From NCBI RefSeq assembly GCF_029589435.1, contig NZ_JARRAG010000002.1, forward strand, positions 806,001-870,000: a stretch of DNA of 64,000 nucleotides. Reading direction: 5' to 3'. This DNA is from Paludisphaera mucosa (GTDB lineage: Bacteria; Planctomycetota; Planctomycetia; Isosphaerales; Isosphaeraceae). A program made the translations under genes and the position numbers. This document shows, in pieces, positions 52,826 through 61,816 of the stretch. The notes under the pieces are model-generated. The model was not told where the DNA came from. It made no database searches and saw only the letters and a list, made by a program, of their open reading frames with translations. Position 1 is the first letter of the stretch. Every line of letters begins with the position of its first letter.

Positions 52826-55800
52826 ATGACGGACGAATCCCTGTTCGCGGCCGCCCTGGAGAAGGCGTCCGCCCCCGAGCGTCGGGCCTTCCTCGACGCC
52901 GCCGCCGACGACGCCGACCAGCGTCGGCGCGTGGGCGTGCTGGTCGAGGCCCACGAGCGGAGCCTGGGCATCCTCGACCGGCCGACCGAGGCGTTCGGCC
53001 GGGCCGAGCCCGCCGCCGGGGCCGCCGCCCCGGGGCCGGCCGAGGGCTCGGTGATCGCCGGCCGCTACAAGCTGATCGAGGAGATCGGCGTCGGCGGCAT
53101 GGGCTCGGTCTGGAAGGCCGAGCAGACCGAGCCGGTGCGCCGCGTGGTGGCCCTGAAGCTCGTCAAGCCGGGCATGGACTCGCGGACCGTCCTGGCGCGG
53201 TTCGAGGCCGAGCGCCAGGCCCTGGCCCTGATGGAGCACCCCAACATCGCCGCGGTCCTGGACGGCGGCGTGACCGAGAACGGCCGGCCCTTCTTCGTCA
53301 TGGAGTACGTCAAGGGCGTCCCCTTCACCCAGTACTGCGACGAGGCCCGGCTGAGCGTCGACGAGCGGCTCGCCCTCTTCGTGCCGGTCTGCCAGGCCGT
53401 CCAGCACGCCCACACGAAGGGGGTGATCCACCGCGACATCAAGCCGGGGAACATCCTGGTCTGCCTCTACGACGGCGCGCCGACCCCCAAGGTGATCGAC
53501 TTCGGCCTGGCCAAGGCCATGCAGGACCCGCTCACCGAGAAGACCCTGCACACCGCCCACGGGGCGCTCCTGGGCACGCCCCTGTACATGAGCCCGGAGC
53601 AGGCCGAGATCAACAACCTGGACGTCGACGCCCGGTCGGACGTCTACGCCCTCGGCGTGGTCCTCTACGAGGTGCTGACCGGCACGACGCCGCTGGAGGG
53701 CCGGCGCTTCCGCGAGGCCGCCTGGCACGAGATGCTCCGCCTCATCCAGGAGGAGGTGCCCCCCCGCCCCAGCGCCCGGCTGAGCGACAGCGAGGCGCTC
53801 CCCAGCCTCGCCGCCCGGCGGAAGACGCCGCCCGCGCGACTGACCCGGCTGATGCGGGGCGAGCTGGACTGGATCGTCATGAAGTGCCTGGAGAAGGACC
53901 GCGCGCGCCGCTACGAGACCGCCAGCGGCCTCTCGCGCGACCTCCAGCGCTACCTGGCGGACGAGTCGGTCGAGGCCTGCCCGCCTTCGGCCGGCTACCG
54001 CCTCCGCAAGTTCGTCAGCCGCAACCGGGGCGTCGTCCTGGCCGCGTCGATCATGTTCCTGCTCCTGGCCGGCGGCGTCGTCGGCACGACCTGGGGCATG
54101 ATCCGCGCCGACCGCGCCCGCGCGAAGCAGGCCGAGCAGGCCGAGGGCGAGCGCAAGGCCAACGAGCAGGCCCAGAAGCTCCTGCGCCAGACCGAGAAGG
54201 GCATCGAGGTCCTGGCGGCGGTCTTCAACGACGTCAACCCCCGCGAGGAGCAGGGCGACAAGCCCCTGCGGGCGGTGCTGGCCGATCGGCTCGTCGAGGC
54301 GGCCGACCAGATCGGGGGCGAGTCGCTGGGCGAGGCGTCGTCGGTCGCCGCGCTGCAGAACCGTCTGGCCGTCTCGCTGGTCCACCTGGGCCGGCCGCAG
54401 CACGCGATCCCGCTCTTCCAGAAGGCGATGGCCACGCGCGAGGCCTTGCTGGGGCCCGTCCACCGCGACACGCTCGAGACCATGACCCTGCTCGCCGAGG
54501 CGTATCGGGCCGACGGCAAGCCGGGCGCGGCCCTGCCGCTCATGGAAGAGGCCCTGAAGCTCAGCCGGATCCACCTGGGCGAGAAGGAGCCGTTCACGCT
54601 CTACCGCATCAACAACCTCGCCGCCTTCCACCAGCAGGCGGGGCGGATCCCCGAGGCCATCGCCCTCCACGAGGAGGCGCTCAGGCTCAAGGGGATCGCG
54701 ATCCGCCACGACGACCCGGTCGTCCTGACCACGATGAACAACCTGGCCGACGCCTATCGGCTCGACTCCAGGATGGACAAGGCCCTGCCCCTGATGGAGG
54801 AGACCCTGCGGCTGCGGCGCGAGAAGTTCGGGCCCGAGCACATCGCCACCGTGACCAGCATGAACAACCTCGCGGAGGGCTACCGGGCCGTCGGCGACGT
54901 GGAGCGGGCCCTGCCGCTCCGCGAGGAGACGCTCAGGCTGATCCGCGCCAAGGTCGGCCCGACCCACCCCAACACCCTGACCACCTTGAACAACATGGGG
55001 CTGGTCTACCGGGCCGCCCGCCAGCCGGAAAAGGCCCGCGCGGTGCTGGAAGAGGCCCTGGGGCTCATGAAGGCGAACCTCAGCCCGGGCCACCCCCTGA
55101 TCTATCTCGGCATGACCAGCCTCGGCCTGGTCCAGGTCGACCTCGGCAGGCCGGACCTGGGGCTGCCGCTGCTCGAAGAGGCCCTGGCGGGGCGCAAGGC
55201 CAGGCTCGGGCCCGACGACCCCGCGATCCTCCAGAGCCGGACCGCCATCGCCTCGGCCCACGTGGCGGCGGGGAGGCCGGACCAGGCCATACCGATCCTC
55301 GAGGAGATCCTCCAGGCCCGCAAGGCCAAGGTGGGCCCGGACCATCCCGAAGTGCTCGTCATCCTCGACCGGCTGGCGACCGCCCACGAGGCCGCGGGCC
55401 AGCCGGCCCGGGCCCTGCCCCTCCGCGAGGAGGCCGCGGCGGGCTTCGAGAAGCGGGGGCTCAAGTTCCAGAACGCGGGCGACGTCATCGCCGGCCTGGC
55501 CGACGCCCTCGAGCGATCGGGCCGGCCCGACGACGCCGACGCCTGGCGGCGGAAGTGGCGCGACGCCGTGAAGGACCGGTCCGGGGTCGAGTCGTCCTCG
55601 TACGCCGTCGAGCTTGCGGCGTACGGCGCGAGCCTCGTCCGGCGGGAGAAGTGGGCCGAGGCGGAATCCGTCCTGCGCCAGGCCCTCCCCGTCCTCGAGA
55701 AGGCCGCGCCCGAATCGCCGACGCGGTTCCAGGCCCAGTCCCTGCTGGGCGCCTCGCTCCTCGGCCGGGGCGGGTTCGCCGACGCCGAGCCGCTCCTGGT

Positions 55801-55966
55801 CCAGGGCTACGAGGGCCTGAAGGCGCGCGAGGCGGGGCTCGTCGCGAAGGACCGCCCGCTGGCGGCCGAGGCCGGCGACCGGATCGTGCGGCTCTACACC
55901 GCCTGGGGCCGGCCGGAGAAGGCCGCCGAATGGCGAGGGAAGCTGGGTGCCGAGCCGCGGCCGTGA
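52826..55966 (+). CDS. Ser/Thr protein kinase with transmembrane helix and TPR domain
   Basis: A 1046-residue Hanks-type kinase. The kinase domain spans about 78-385: glycine loop IGVGGMGSVWKAE, the Lys in VVALKLVKPGMD, catalytic HRDIKPGNILV, DFG in VIDFGLAKAM and GTPLYMSPEQAE. A transmembrane helix lies at about 402-424 (VVLAASIMFLLLAGGVVG). The C-terminal 600 residues are kinesin-light-chain-like TPRs (repeating patterns such as NNLADAYRLDSRMDKALPLM). Kinase inside and TPR outside the membrane suggests sensing by the repeats. Genes of this type are partnered with the ECF sigma factor class found upstream. Confidence 0.95.
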   Translation: MTDESLFAAALEKASAPERRAFLDAAADDADQRRRVGVLVEAHERSLGILDRPTEAFGRAEPAAGAAAPGPAEGSVIAGRYKLIEEIGVGGMGSVWKAEQTEPVRRVVALKLVKPGMDSRTVLARFEAERQALALMEHPNIAAVLDGGVTENGRPFFVMEYVKGVPFTQYCDEARLSVDERLALFVPVCQAVQHAHTKGVIHRDIKPGNILVCLYDGAPTPKVIDFGLAKAMQDPLTEKTLHTAHGALLGTPLYMSPEQAEINNLDVDARSDVYALGVVLYEVLTGTTPLEGRRFREAAWHEMLRLIQEEVPPRPSARLSDSEALPSLAARRKTPPARLTRLMRGELDWIVMKCLEKDRARRYETASGLSRDLQRYLADESVEACPPSAGYRLRKFVSRNRGVVLAASIMFLLLAGGVVGTTWGMIRADRARAKQAEQAEGERKANEQAQKLLRQTEKGIEVLAAVFNDVNPREEQGDKPLRAVLADRLVEAADQIGGESLGEASSVAALQNRLAVSLVHLGRPQHAIPLFQKAMATREALLGPVHRDTLETMTLLAEAYRADGKPGAALPLMEEALKLSRIHLGEKEPFTLYRINNLAAFHQQAGRIPEAIALHEEALRLKGIAIRHDDPVVLTTMNNLADAYRLDSRMDKALPLMEETLRLRREKFGPEHIATVTSMNNLAEGYRAVGDVERALPLREETLRLIRAKVGPTHPNTLTTLNNMGLVYRAARQPEKARAVLEEALGLMKANLSPGHPLIYLGMTSLGLVQVDLGRPDLGLPLLEEALAGRKARLGPDDPAILQSRTAIASAHVAAGRPDQAIPILEEILQARKAKVGPDHPEVLVILDRLATAHEAAGQPARALPLREEAAAGFEKRGLKFQNAGDVIAGLADALERSGRPDDADAWRRKWRDAVKDRSGVESSSYAVELAAYGASLVRREKWAEAESVLRQALPVLEKAAPESPTRFQAQSLLGASLLGRGGFADAEPLLVQGYEGLKAREAGLVAKDRPLAAEAGDRIVRLYTAWGRPEKAAEWRGKLGAEPRP

Positions 55967-56048
55967 GGGCGCGCCGTTGAGCGGGCCTCATCCCGCCGCC
56001 CCGCCGCGGCGCCCGGTCCCGCCCCCCGTCATCCGTCGAGGAAGCCTC

Positions 56049-56919
56049 TTGGACGTCATCTATCGGTACGACCCCCTACGCGTAGACCGCCCCCTGGCCG
56101 GCGATCGACGCGAAGGCGGCGATGCTCCCTGCTGCAGGAAGGGCATCACCGCTTCCACCGCAACGTCATCCAGGTCCGCAAGGAGATCGAGGAGGGGCGG
56201 GACGGGGCGTCGAAGCCCGTGATCATCGAGATCGACACCTTGCGCATCGGCTTCTCCGGCGTCGCGGACGGGCCGCTGCACGTCCCTTACGCGCTGGTCC
56301 TCGGCTGCTCCGACGCCCGCGCGCCGATCGAGCAGATCTTCGACCAGTCGCCCAACGACCTGTTCGTGATCCGGGTCGCCGGCAACGTCCTGGGGACCGA
56401 ACGCCTGGGGAGCATCGACTACGCCGTCCGCAACCTGGGAGGGAGCCTCGCCCTGCTGCTCGTGCTGGGCCACAGAGGCTGCGGCGCGGTGACGGCGGCG
56501 GTCGACCTGTACCTCGCGCCGCAGGACTACCCGGACCTGGGCCTCACCCACGCGCTCCGTTCGCTCGTCGACCGGATCCTGATCGCCGTGCGGGGGGCGT
56601 CCAAGGCGATCGAGCGGGTCTGCGGGCCCTCGGCGAAGGACCGTCCCGGATACCGCGACGCCCTGATCGAGACGTCGGTCTACCTGAACGCCGCGCTCAC
56701 CGCGTTCGACGTCCGGCGCGAGGTCGAGCTGTTCGCGGGGGCTCGACGGCCCAGGTCGTCTACGGCGTCTTCGACCTCGCCGACCAGGCCGTGCACGCCG
56801 GCCCCGGGGCGGGCGAATCCCCCCGGGGCGGCTTCGGGAAGGTCGTCCGCAAGCCGGGCGACCTCGAAAAGCTGGGGAACCGCTTCGCCAGGGCGGTCGC
56901 GGCGAAGACCTGGGGCTGA
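56049..56919 (+). pseudogene. Beta-carbonic anhydrase-like gene broken by two frameshifts
   Basis: Reassembly across three frames gives one beta-type carbonic anhydrase. The N-terminal piece from a TTG reads LDVIYRYDPLRVDRPLAGDR. A frame change near 56120-56127 leads into SLLQEGHHRFHRNVIQVR and the core: ALVLGCSDARAPIEQIFDQS (zinc Cys and Asp-Arg dyad), FVIRVAGNVLG and VLGHRGCGAVTAAVDLYL (zinc His and Cys). A second frame change near 56740 restores AQVVYGVFDLADQAVHAGPG and the C-terminus ending AKTWG. Each piece is coherent protein with the right active-site residues, so this is either a recent pseudogene or sequencing error at two points. The remnant frame from 56219 alone lacks both ends. 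Confidence 0.75.
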
Positions 56920-56934
56920 CGGCCGGCCCGTCAG
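56916..56934. terminator. Short hairpin over converging stop codons
   Basis: CTGACGG (56916-56922) and CCGTCAG (56928-56934) flank a five-base loop. The stem contains the stop of the carbonic anhydrase remnant and of grpE. Possible bidirectional terminator without a T tract. Confidence 0.4.
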
Positions 56935-57683
56935 GCTTGCAGCGTGTAGACCGAGACGACCTCGGGGCGGATGACCTTGTCGCCGGACTGGAAGCCGGGG
57001 CGGATGCGGGCGGCGATGGTCTTGGCGAGCGCCGGGTCGGCGGTGGGGACGGTCGTCACGGCGCGCTGGCGGCGGGGGTCGAAGGCGTCGCCCTCGGCGC
57101 GGAAGGGCTCGACGCCCTGGCGGTAGAGGACGTCTTCGAGGGCCGTCTGGATCGATTCGAGCGTGCCGCGGAAGGCCTCGGCCTCCGGGGCGACGGCGTG
57201 GGCCATCTTGCCGACGTCGTCGTGGAGCTGGATCAGGTCGACGAAGATCGGCCGCTGGACCTTCAGCACCAGGTCCTGCTTGTACTCCTGCAGCTCGGCG
57301 TGGAGCCGGTCGACGATCCGCTCGCGGTTGGCCTCGGCGCGGACCTCGCGGTCGAACTGCGCCTGCAGCCCCGCCAGCTTCTGGTGGACCTGGTCCCCCA
57401 GGCGGGCGAACGCCTCGCGGACCTCCTCCGCGAACGCGGCGAAGGGCGGAGGTTCGGCCGCGGGTCCGGCCTCCGGCTCGGCGGGCCCGGCCTCCTCCTC
57501 GACGGCGATCGCGCGCTCGGTCTCGACGTAGTCCGACGCCGGGGCCGGCTCGATCTCGGGCTCGGCCGTCGGCGTCTCGTACGGGGCCTCGGCCTCGATC
57601 TCGGGCGCGGGCCCGTCGCGATCTTCGGTGTCGGGTGACAAGGCCGGGCTCCTGAAGGCCGCTGGAATCCGGGGCCGGACCAT
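56931..57683 (-). CDS. grpE: Nucleotide exchange factor GrpE
   Basis: A 250-residue GrpE, the co-chaperone that releases ADP from DnaK. After an acidic, Pro-rich N-terminus (about residues 1-75), a helical region (AELQEYKQDLVLKVQRPIFV) precedes the beta-domain (RQGVEPFRAEGDAFDPRRQ, then SGDKVIRPEVVSVYTL). This C-terminal half fits GrpE. The N-terminal helix is divergent. The ATG used lies at the edge of repeat copy C, whose end supplies the GGGGAAGG that precedes it. A TTG 14 codons later (SPDTEDRDG) is an alternative start. No dnaK or dnaJ lies next to it. Confidence 0.82.
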   Translation of the reverse strand: MVRPRIPAAFRSPALSPDTEDRDGPAPEIEAEAPYETPTAEPEIEPAPASDYVETERAIAVEEEAGPAEPEAGPAAEPPPFAAFAEEVREAFARLGDQVHQKLAGLQAQFDREVRAEANRERIVDRLHAELQEYKQDLVLKVQRPIFVDLIQLHDDVGKMAHAVAPEAEAFRGTLESIQTALEDVLYRQGVEPFRAEGDAFDPRRQRAVTTVPTADPALAKTIAARIRPGFQSGDKVIRPEVVSVYTLQA

Positions 57684-57684
57684 C

Positions 57685-57735
57685 ACGGCCTTCCCCCCTT
57701 CGCGGGGGAAGGTGGCCGAAGGCCGGATGAGGGGG
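57685..57735 (+). repeat. Inverted-repeat copy C
   Basis: Same family and orientation as copy A: CGGCCTTCCCCCC...GGGGGAAGGTGGCC then GGCCGGATGAGGGGG, with the central palindrome shortened to GGCCGAAGGCC. It abuts the grpE start. The pair C-D flanks about 90 bases without a gene. Confidence 0.8.
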
Positions 57736-57823
57736 AGCGTTCAGAGTGGGCGACGGGATTCGGACCGAGTCCATTTTCTCCCGCCGGGAGAAGGCGAGGG
57801 GACGGCGACGGTCTGTCGACTCG
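57736..57823. other. Gene-less core between repeat copies C and D
   Basis: About 88 bases bracketed by the inverted pair C-D. It contains the hairpin TTCTCCCGCCGGGAGAA (57778-57794). No reading frame of note. In the A-B pair the corresponding position holds the DUF559 gene. Confidence 0.6.
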
Positions 57824-57825
57824 TC

Positions 57826-57879
57826 ACCTCCTCATCCGGCCCTTCGGGCCACCTTCCCCCGCGAGGGGGGAAGGCCGTT
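57826..57879 (-). repeat. Inverted-repeat copy D
   Basis: Inverted relative to C, with the full core ATCCGGCCCTTCGGGCCACC and the outer tail GGAAGGCCGTTA shared with copy B. It lies about 37 bases after the thiol peroxidase stop. Confidence 0.8.
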
Positions 57880-57916
57880 AGGATCCCGATGCCCGGGCGC
57901 CTCGCTCGATCGAGCG

Positions 57917-58447
57917 TCAGACGCCCGCGGCGGCCTTGAGGGCGGCGAGGGCCGGCTCGTAGTCGGGCTCCTGGGCGATCTCGGGGACGATCTCGACGTA
58001 GGTGATCTTGTTCGAGGCGTCGACGACGAAGACCGAGCGGGCCAGGAGCGGCACGGGGAGGCCGTCGATGAGCACGCCGTAGTGCTCGCCGAAGCTGTGG
58101 TCGTGGGCGTCGGAGAGGTTCTTCACGTTGTCGATCGCGGCCTCGGTGCAGAACCGGGCCTGGGCGAACGGCAGGTCGGTGCTGACGGTGTAGGCGGCGA
58201 CCTTGTCGCCCAGGTCCTTCAGCACCTCGGCGAAGTGCTTCGTCTGCTTGTTGCAGACCGGGGTGTCGAGCGACGGGACGACGTTGAACAGCCGCGCCTT
58301 GCCGGCCGTGTCGGCGAGCGAGATGAACGCCAGCCCGGCGCCCACCGCCTTGAAGTCGGGCGCGGCGTCGCCGGCCTTGAGCTTGGGCCCGACCAGCTCG
58401 ATCGGGTTCCCCTTGAACGTCACTTCGCCCTTGCGCGTCTCGGCCAT
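57917..58447 (-). CDS. tpx: Thiol peroxidase (atypical 2-Cys peroxiredoxin)
   Basis: A 176-residue Tpx reducing hydrogen peroxide and alkyl peroxides with thioredoxin. It opens VTFKGNPIELVGPKLKAGD. The peroxidatic Cys is in PSLDTPVCNKQT at about residue 65, and the resolving Cys is in FAQARFCTEAAI at about residue 99. The usual Arg is in the LLARSVFVVD segment. Length and motifs are fully typical. The start is MAETRKGEV. It is transcribed alone on the minus strand, divergent from the HEAT-like gene. Confidence 0.96.
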   Translation of the reverse strand: MAETRKGEVTFKGNPIELVGPKLKAGDAAPDFKAVGAGLAFISLADTAGKARLFNVVPSLDTPVCNKQTKHFAEVLKDLGDKVAAYTVSTDLPFAQARFCTEAAIDNVKNLSDAHDHSFGEHYGVLIDGLPVPLLARSVFVVDASNKITYVEIVPEIAQEPDYEPALAALKAAAGV

Positions 58448-58610
58448 GGCTGGATTCTCGCTCGTCCCGGATGTCGACGGTGGTCCCGACAGCCTCCAAC
58501 TTAGCCGCTCGCCGCCGGCCCCCGCAAGCCGCGCTCGAAAGGACGGGGCCACGACCGGGCCGGAGCCGCATTCCGACGCCGGTCGAGCCGTCGTGCGACG
58601 AGAGGCCCGG

Positions 58611-58638
58611 TTGACAGGATCGCGGCGCCGGTCATCAT
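58611..58638 (+). promoter_or_regulatory. Candidate promoter of the HEAT-like gene
   Basis: TTGACA (58611-58616), a 16-base spacer and CATCAT (58633-58638) precede the ATG at 58705. The -35 is perfect; the -10 is a weak match. Confidence 0.35.
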
Positions 58639-58704
58639 CCAGGCTGTCGCGAAGGCGGACGATGGATCGAGCGACCAAGTCCCTGAAATCTCCGAGGGTG
58701 ACCG

Positions 58705-59253
58705 ATGAGCGAAGTCGTCAGCACGCGGTTGTCGGGCGTCTTCTCCGACGACCGCGCCACGCAGGGCCGCGCGTATCAGTCCCTCCTCCAGGAGACGGAC
58801 GGCCCGGTCGACTGGGCCTACGAGGTCTGGGACGACCTCATTGAGGCCCTGGGGCACAAGGACAACCACGTCAGGTCGATCGCCGCCCAGCTCCTCTGCA
58901 ACCTCTCCAGGAGCGACCCCGAAGCCAGGATCCTCGGCGACTTCGACGCCCTGCTCGCGGTCACGCGGGATGAGCGATTCGTCACGGCTAGGCACTGCCT
59001 GCTCGCCCTCTGGAAGATCGGGCTCGCCGGCGAGGCGCAGAAGCGGCGGCTGGTCGAGGGGCTGGCGGGCCGGTTCGAGGCCTGCGCCGCGGAGAAGAAC
59101 GTGACCCTCATCCGCTTCGACGTCGTCCAGGGCTTGCGGAAGCTGTACGACCGGGTGAAGGACGAGTCGATCCGTGAAACGGCCCTGGGGCTGATCGCGA
59201 CGGAGTCGGACGCGAAGTACCGCAAGAAGTACTCGGGCGTCTGGAAGACGTAG
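58705..59253 (+). CDS. HEAT-repeat-like protein
   Basis: A 182-residue all-helical protein. The segments VWDDLIEALGHKDNHVRSIA, AQLLCNLSRSDPEARIL and RHCLLALWKIGLAGEAQKRR follow the HEAT pattern of paired helices with a conserved D-x-x-V-R-x-x-A turn. Such proteins act as adaptors or PBS-lyase-like binders. No catalytic residue is evident. It lies upstream of mnmG on the same strand but 160 bases apart, so linkage is uncertain. Confidence 0.75.
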   Translation: MSEVVSTRLSGVFSDDRATQGRAYQSLLQETDGPVDWAYEVWDDLIEALGHKDNHVRSIAAQLLCNLSRSDPEARILGDFDALLAVTRDERFVTARHCLLALWKIGLAGEAQKRRLVEGLAGRFEACAAEKNVTLIRFDVVQGLRKLYDRVKDESIRETALGLIATESDAKYRKKYSGVWKT

Positions 59254-59413
59254 ACGGCCCGCGACGACGGCCGACCGGGGTCGGATGGAAGGGTGCACAC
59301 GCGCTCGACGGTGGATGGCGCCGGACTGGAGTTCGTCGGGCCTGCTCGGCTAAGATGAATTCGTTCAGTACCCCACGTCACGTCGACCGTCCTCCGCCCC
59401 GAGAACCGCCCCC

Positions 59414-61267
59414 ATGGCCGTCCGCCGCGATCCCTACCAGTTCGACGTCGTCGTCGTGGGCGCCGGACACGCCGGCGTCGAGGCCGCGCTGGCTCCCGCC
59501 CGCATGGGCCTGCGCACGGCCCTGCTGACGATGAACTGCGACGCCGTCGGCCAGATGAGCTGCAACCCGGCGATCGGCGGCGTCGCCAAGGGCCAGATCG
59601 TCCGCGAGGTCGACGCCCTCGGCGGCGCGATGGGCCGGCTCGCCGACGCCGCCGGGATCCAGTTCCGGCTCCTCAACCGGGGCAAGGGGCCGGCCATGCA
59701 CAGCCCCCGCGCCCAGTGCGACAAGAAGGCGTATCAGCAGCTCGCCAAGCTGACCGTCGAGCGCCAGACCGGCCTGACCCTCCGCCAGGAGATGGTGGAA
59801 GCCCTTGAGGTCGAGGAGGGCCGGATCGCCGGCATCCGCTGCCGCGGCGGGGCCGTGTACATGGCGCGGGCCGTCGTGCTGACGACCGGCACGTTCCTCC
59901 AGGCCCTGATGCACACCGGCGAGGTCAAGACCCCCGGCGGCCGCGGGGGCGACGCGGCGGCGGTCGGGCTCTCGGCGAGCCTCCGCGGACTCGGCTTCGA
60001 GCTGCGACGGTTCAAGACGGGCACGCCGCCCCGGCTCAACGGCCGGACCATCGACTTCGACCGGCTCGAAGTCCAGCCCGGCGACGCCGAGCCCGTCGCC
60101 TTCTCGTTCCTGACCGACCGCATCGAGAAGCCCCAGATCCCCTGCCACATCACGGCCACCACCCCGGCCGTCCACGAGGTCATCCGGGCCAACCTCCACC
60201 GCGCGCCGATGTACTCGGGCCAGATCCAGTCGACGGGCCCCCGCTACTGCCCGTCGATCGAGGACAAGGTCGTCCGCTTCGCCGACCGCGAGTCGCACCA
60301 GATCTTCCTGGAACCCGAGGGCCGCGACACGCTGGAATACTACTGCAACGGCATCTCCACGAGCCTGCCGCGCGACGTCCAGGAGGCCGTGATCCCTCTA
60401 ATCCCGGGACTCGAACACGCCGAGATCATGCGCTACGGGTACGCCGTCGAGTACGACTACGCGCCGCCCGAGCAGCTCGGCCCCACGCTGGAGGCCAAGG
60501 CCGTCGCGGGCCTCTTCTTCGCCGGCCAGATCAACGGCACGACCGGCTACGAGGAGGCCGCCGCGCAGGGGATCGTGGCCGGGATCAACGCCGCGCTCGC
60601 CGTGAAGGGCGAGCCGCCGTTCGTGCTGGACCGCTCCTCGGCCTACATCGGCGTTTTGATCGACGACCTGGTCACGCGGGGGGTCGACGAGCCCTATCGG
60701 ATGTTCACCAGCCGCGCCGAGTACCGCCTGCTCCTCCGCCACGACAACGCCGACCTCCGCCTCACCGAGCGGGGCCGCGCCGTCGGCCTGGTCGACGACG
60801 CCCGGTGGACGCGGTTCGAGGCCCGCCGCGACGCCGTCGAGGGGCTCCGCGAGCGGCTGACGACCACCCGTCGCGGGGGCGTCGCCCTGTTCCAGGTCCT
60901 CCGCCGCCACGAGACGACCTGGGACGACCTCGTCGCGCTCGACCCCGACCTCGCCGCGGCCAGCTACGCGGCCGACGCCGTCGCTCAGGTGACGATCGAG
61001 GCCAAGTACGACGGCTACGTCGGCCGCCAGGTGGAGCAGATCGAGCGGTTTCGCCGTCTCGAGGACAAGACGATCCCCACCGACCTGGACTACGCCGCCA
61101 TCCCCCAGCTCCGCGCCGAGGCCCGCGAGAAGCTCGCGCGGGTCCAGCCGCGGTCGCTCGGCCAGGCGGGACGGATCAGCGGCCTCAGCCCGGCCGACCT
61201 CGCCACCCTGCTCGTCCACCTCCGCCGCCGCAACTCCGCGACCACCCTGGACGAATCGCCCCGCTGA
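59414..61267 (+). CDS. mnmG: tRNA uridine-5-carboxymethylaminomethyl modification enzyme MnmG (GidA)
   Basis: A 617-residue FAD enzyme that, with MnmE, modifies the wobble uridine of certain tRNAs. The FAD motif is [20 protein letters not shown]. Family signatures follow: [38 protein letters not shown] and [17 protein letters not shown]. The C-terminal tRNA/MnmE-binding domain includes [18 protein letters not shown] and [21 protein letters not shown]. Length is normal. The ATG is that of [16 protein letters not shown]. No mnmE is in view. Confidence 0.97.
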   Translation: MAVRRDPYQFDVVVVGAGHAGVEAALAPARMGLRTALLTMNCDAVGQMSCNPAIGGVAKGQIVREVDALGGAMGRLADAAGIQFRLLNRGKGPAMHSPRAQCDKKAYQQLAKLTVERQTGLTLRQEMVEALEVEEGRIAGIRCRGGAVYMARAVVLTTGTFLQALMHTGEVKTPGGRGGDAAAVGLSASLRGLGFELRRFKTGTPPRLNGRTIDFDRLEVQPGDAEPVAFSFLTDRIEKPQIPCHITATTPAVHEVIRANLHRAPMYSGQIQSTGPRYCPSIEDKVVRFADRESHQIFLEPEGRDTLEYYCNGISTSLPRDVQEAVIPLIPGLEHAEIMRYGYAVEYDYAPPEQLGPTLEAKAVAGLFFAGQINGTTGYEEAAAQGIVAGINAALAVKGEPPFVLDRSSAYIGVLIDDLVTRGVDEPYRMFTSRAEYRLLLRHDNADLRLTERGRAVGLVDDARWTRFEARRDAVEGLRERLTTTRRGGVALFQVLRRHETTWDDLVALDPDLAAASYAADAVAQVTIEAKYDGYVGRQVEQIERFRRLEDKTIPTDLDYAAIPQLRAEAREKLARVQPRSLGQAGRISGLSPADLATLLVHLRRRNSATTLDESPR

Positions 61268-61816
61268 GACTACCCCGAGCTCGGAAACCTCTCGACCCTG
61301 TCTCCCCTCGCAAACCCTGAGCGTCCCCCTCCCCCTGTCGACCGTTAACGACAACCGAGATTGACAGGAACGCGCATTCGGTATCTGTTGTGCGGGACGA
61401 CGTGCCTTGCCGAGCTTCCGAAACGCAACCTCGCAGGCTCGCCGCTCCCTACTCATCTTCTTCAAAACGGCAAGGGAGAAGATGGAAAACACTGGAACAA
61501 CGCATGCATTGTTGCAATAATGCAAGATGATGAAGACCGTGAGACTTGGGGCCCTGCCCAATTGACAAGGCTGGGTGTTTTTTTACAATTGGCTAAATTG
61601 GTAATTTCGGTAAGATTTATAGGCTCCGCAGATTTTAACGCCTAAGCTTTCCATGGACCCTTGACCCATGGGTTCGCCGCGGCGATTTCGTGATCGTGGC
61701 AAGGACGTGTCGCAGGGAGGCCGAACGGGGCGGGCTCGGATTCGCAGGAGGGTCGCCTGAGAGGCGCGTTGCGGTTCCGACTCGACCTCGATGGGATCAT
61801 CGGGACTCAACCAACC
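61268..61816. other. AT-rich intergenic island upstream of the two-component genes
   Basis: 549 bases with base composition clearly lower in G+C than any neighbour, mainly 61361-61650. It contains a TTGACA (61361-61366), the inverted repeat TGCATT...AATGCA (61502-61521), a strong promoter at 61562-61589, and CCATGG repeats (61653-61673). An open frame of 94 codons across it has no protein-like features and atypical codon use, so I do not call it. Confidence 0.65.
61562..61589 (+). promoter_or_regulatory. Sigma-70 type promoter of the HTH-receiver gene
   Basis: TTGACA (61562-61567), a 16-base spacer with a T7 run, and TACAAT (61584-61589). It would give a leader of about 220 bases before the response regulator ATG, long enough for regulation in the leader. 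Confidence 0.65.

Noticed and set aside
61361-61645. A 94-codon open frame in the AT-rich island.
   Set aside because: TTG start without Shine-Dalgarno, unusual codon use, no recognisable fold, and it covers a strong promoter and inverted repeat.
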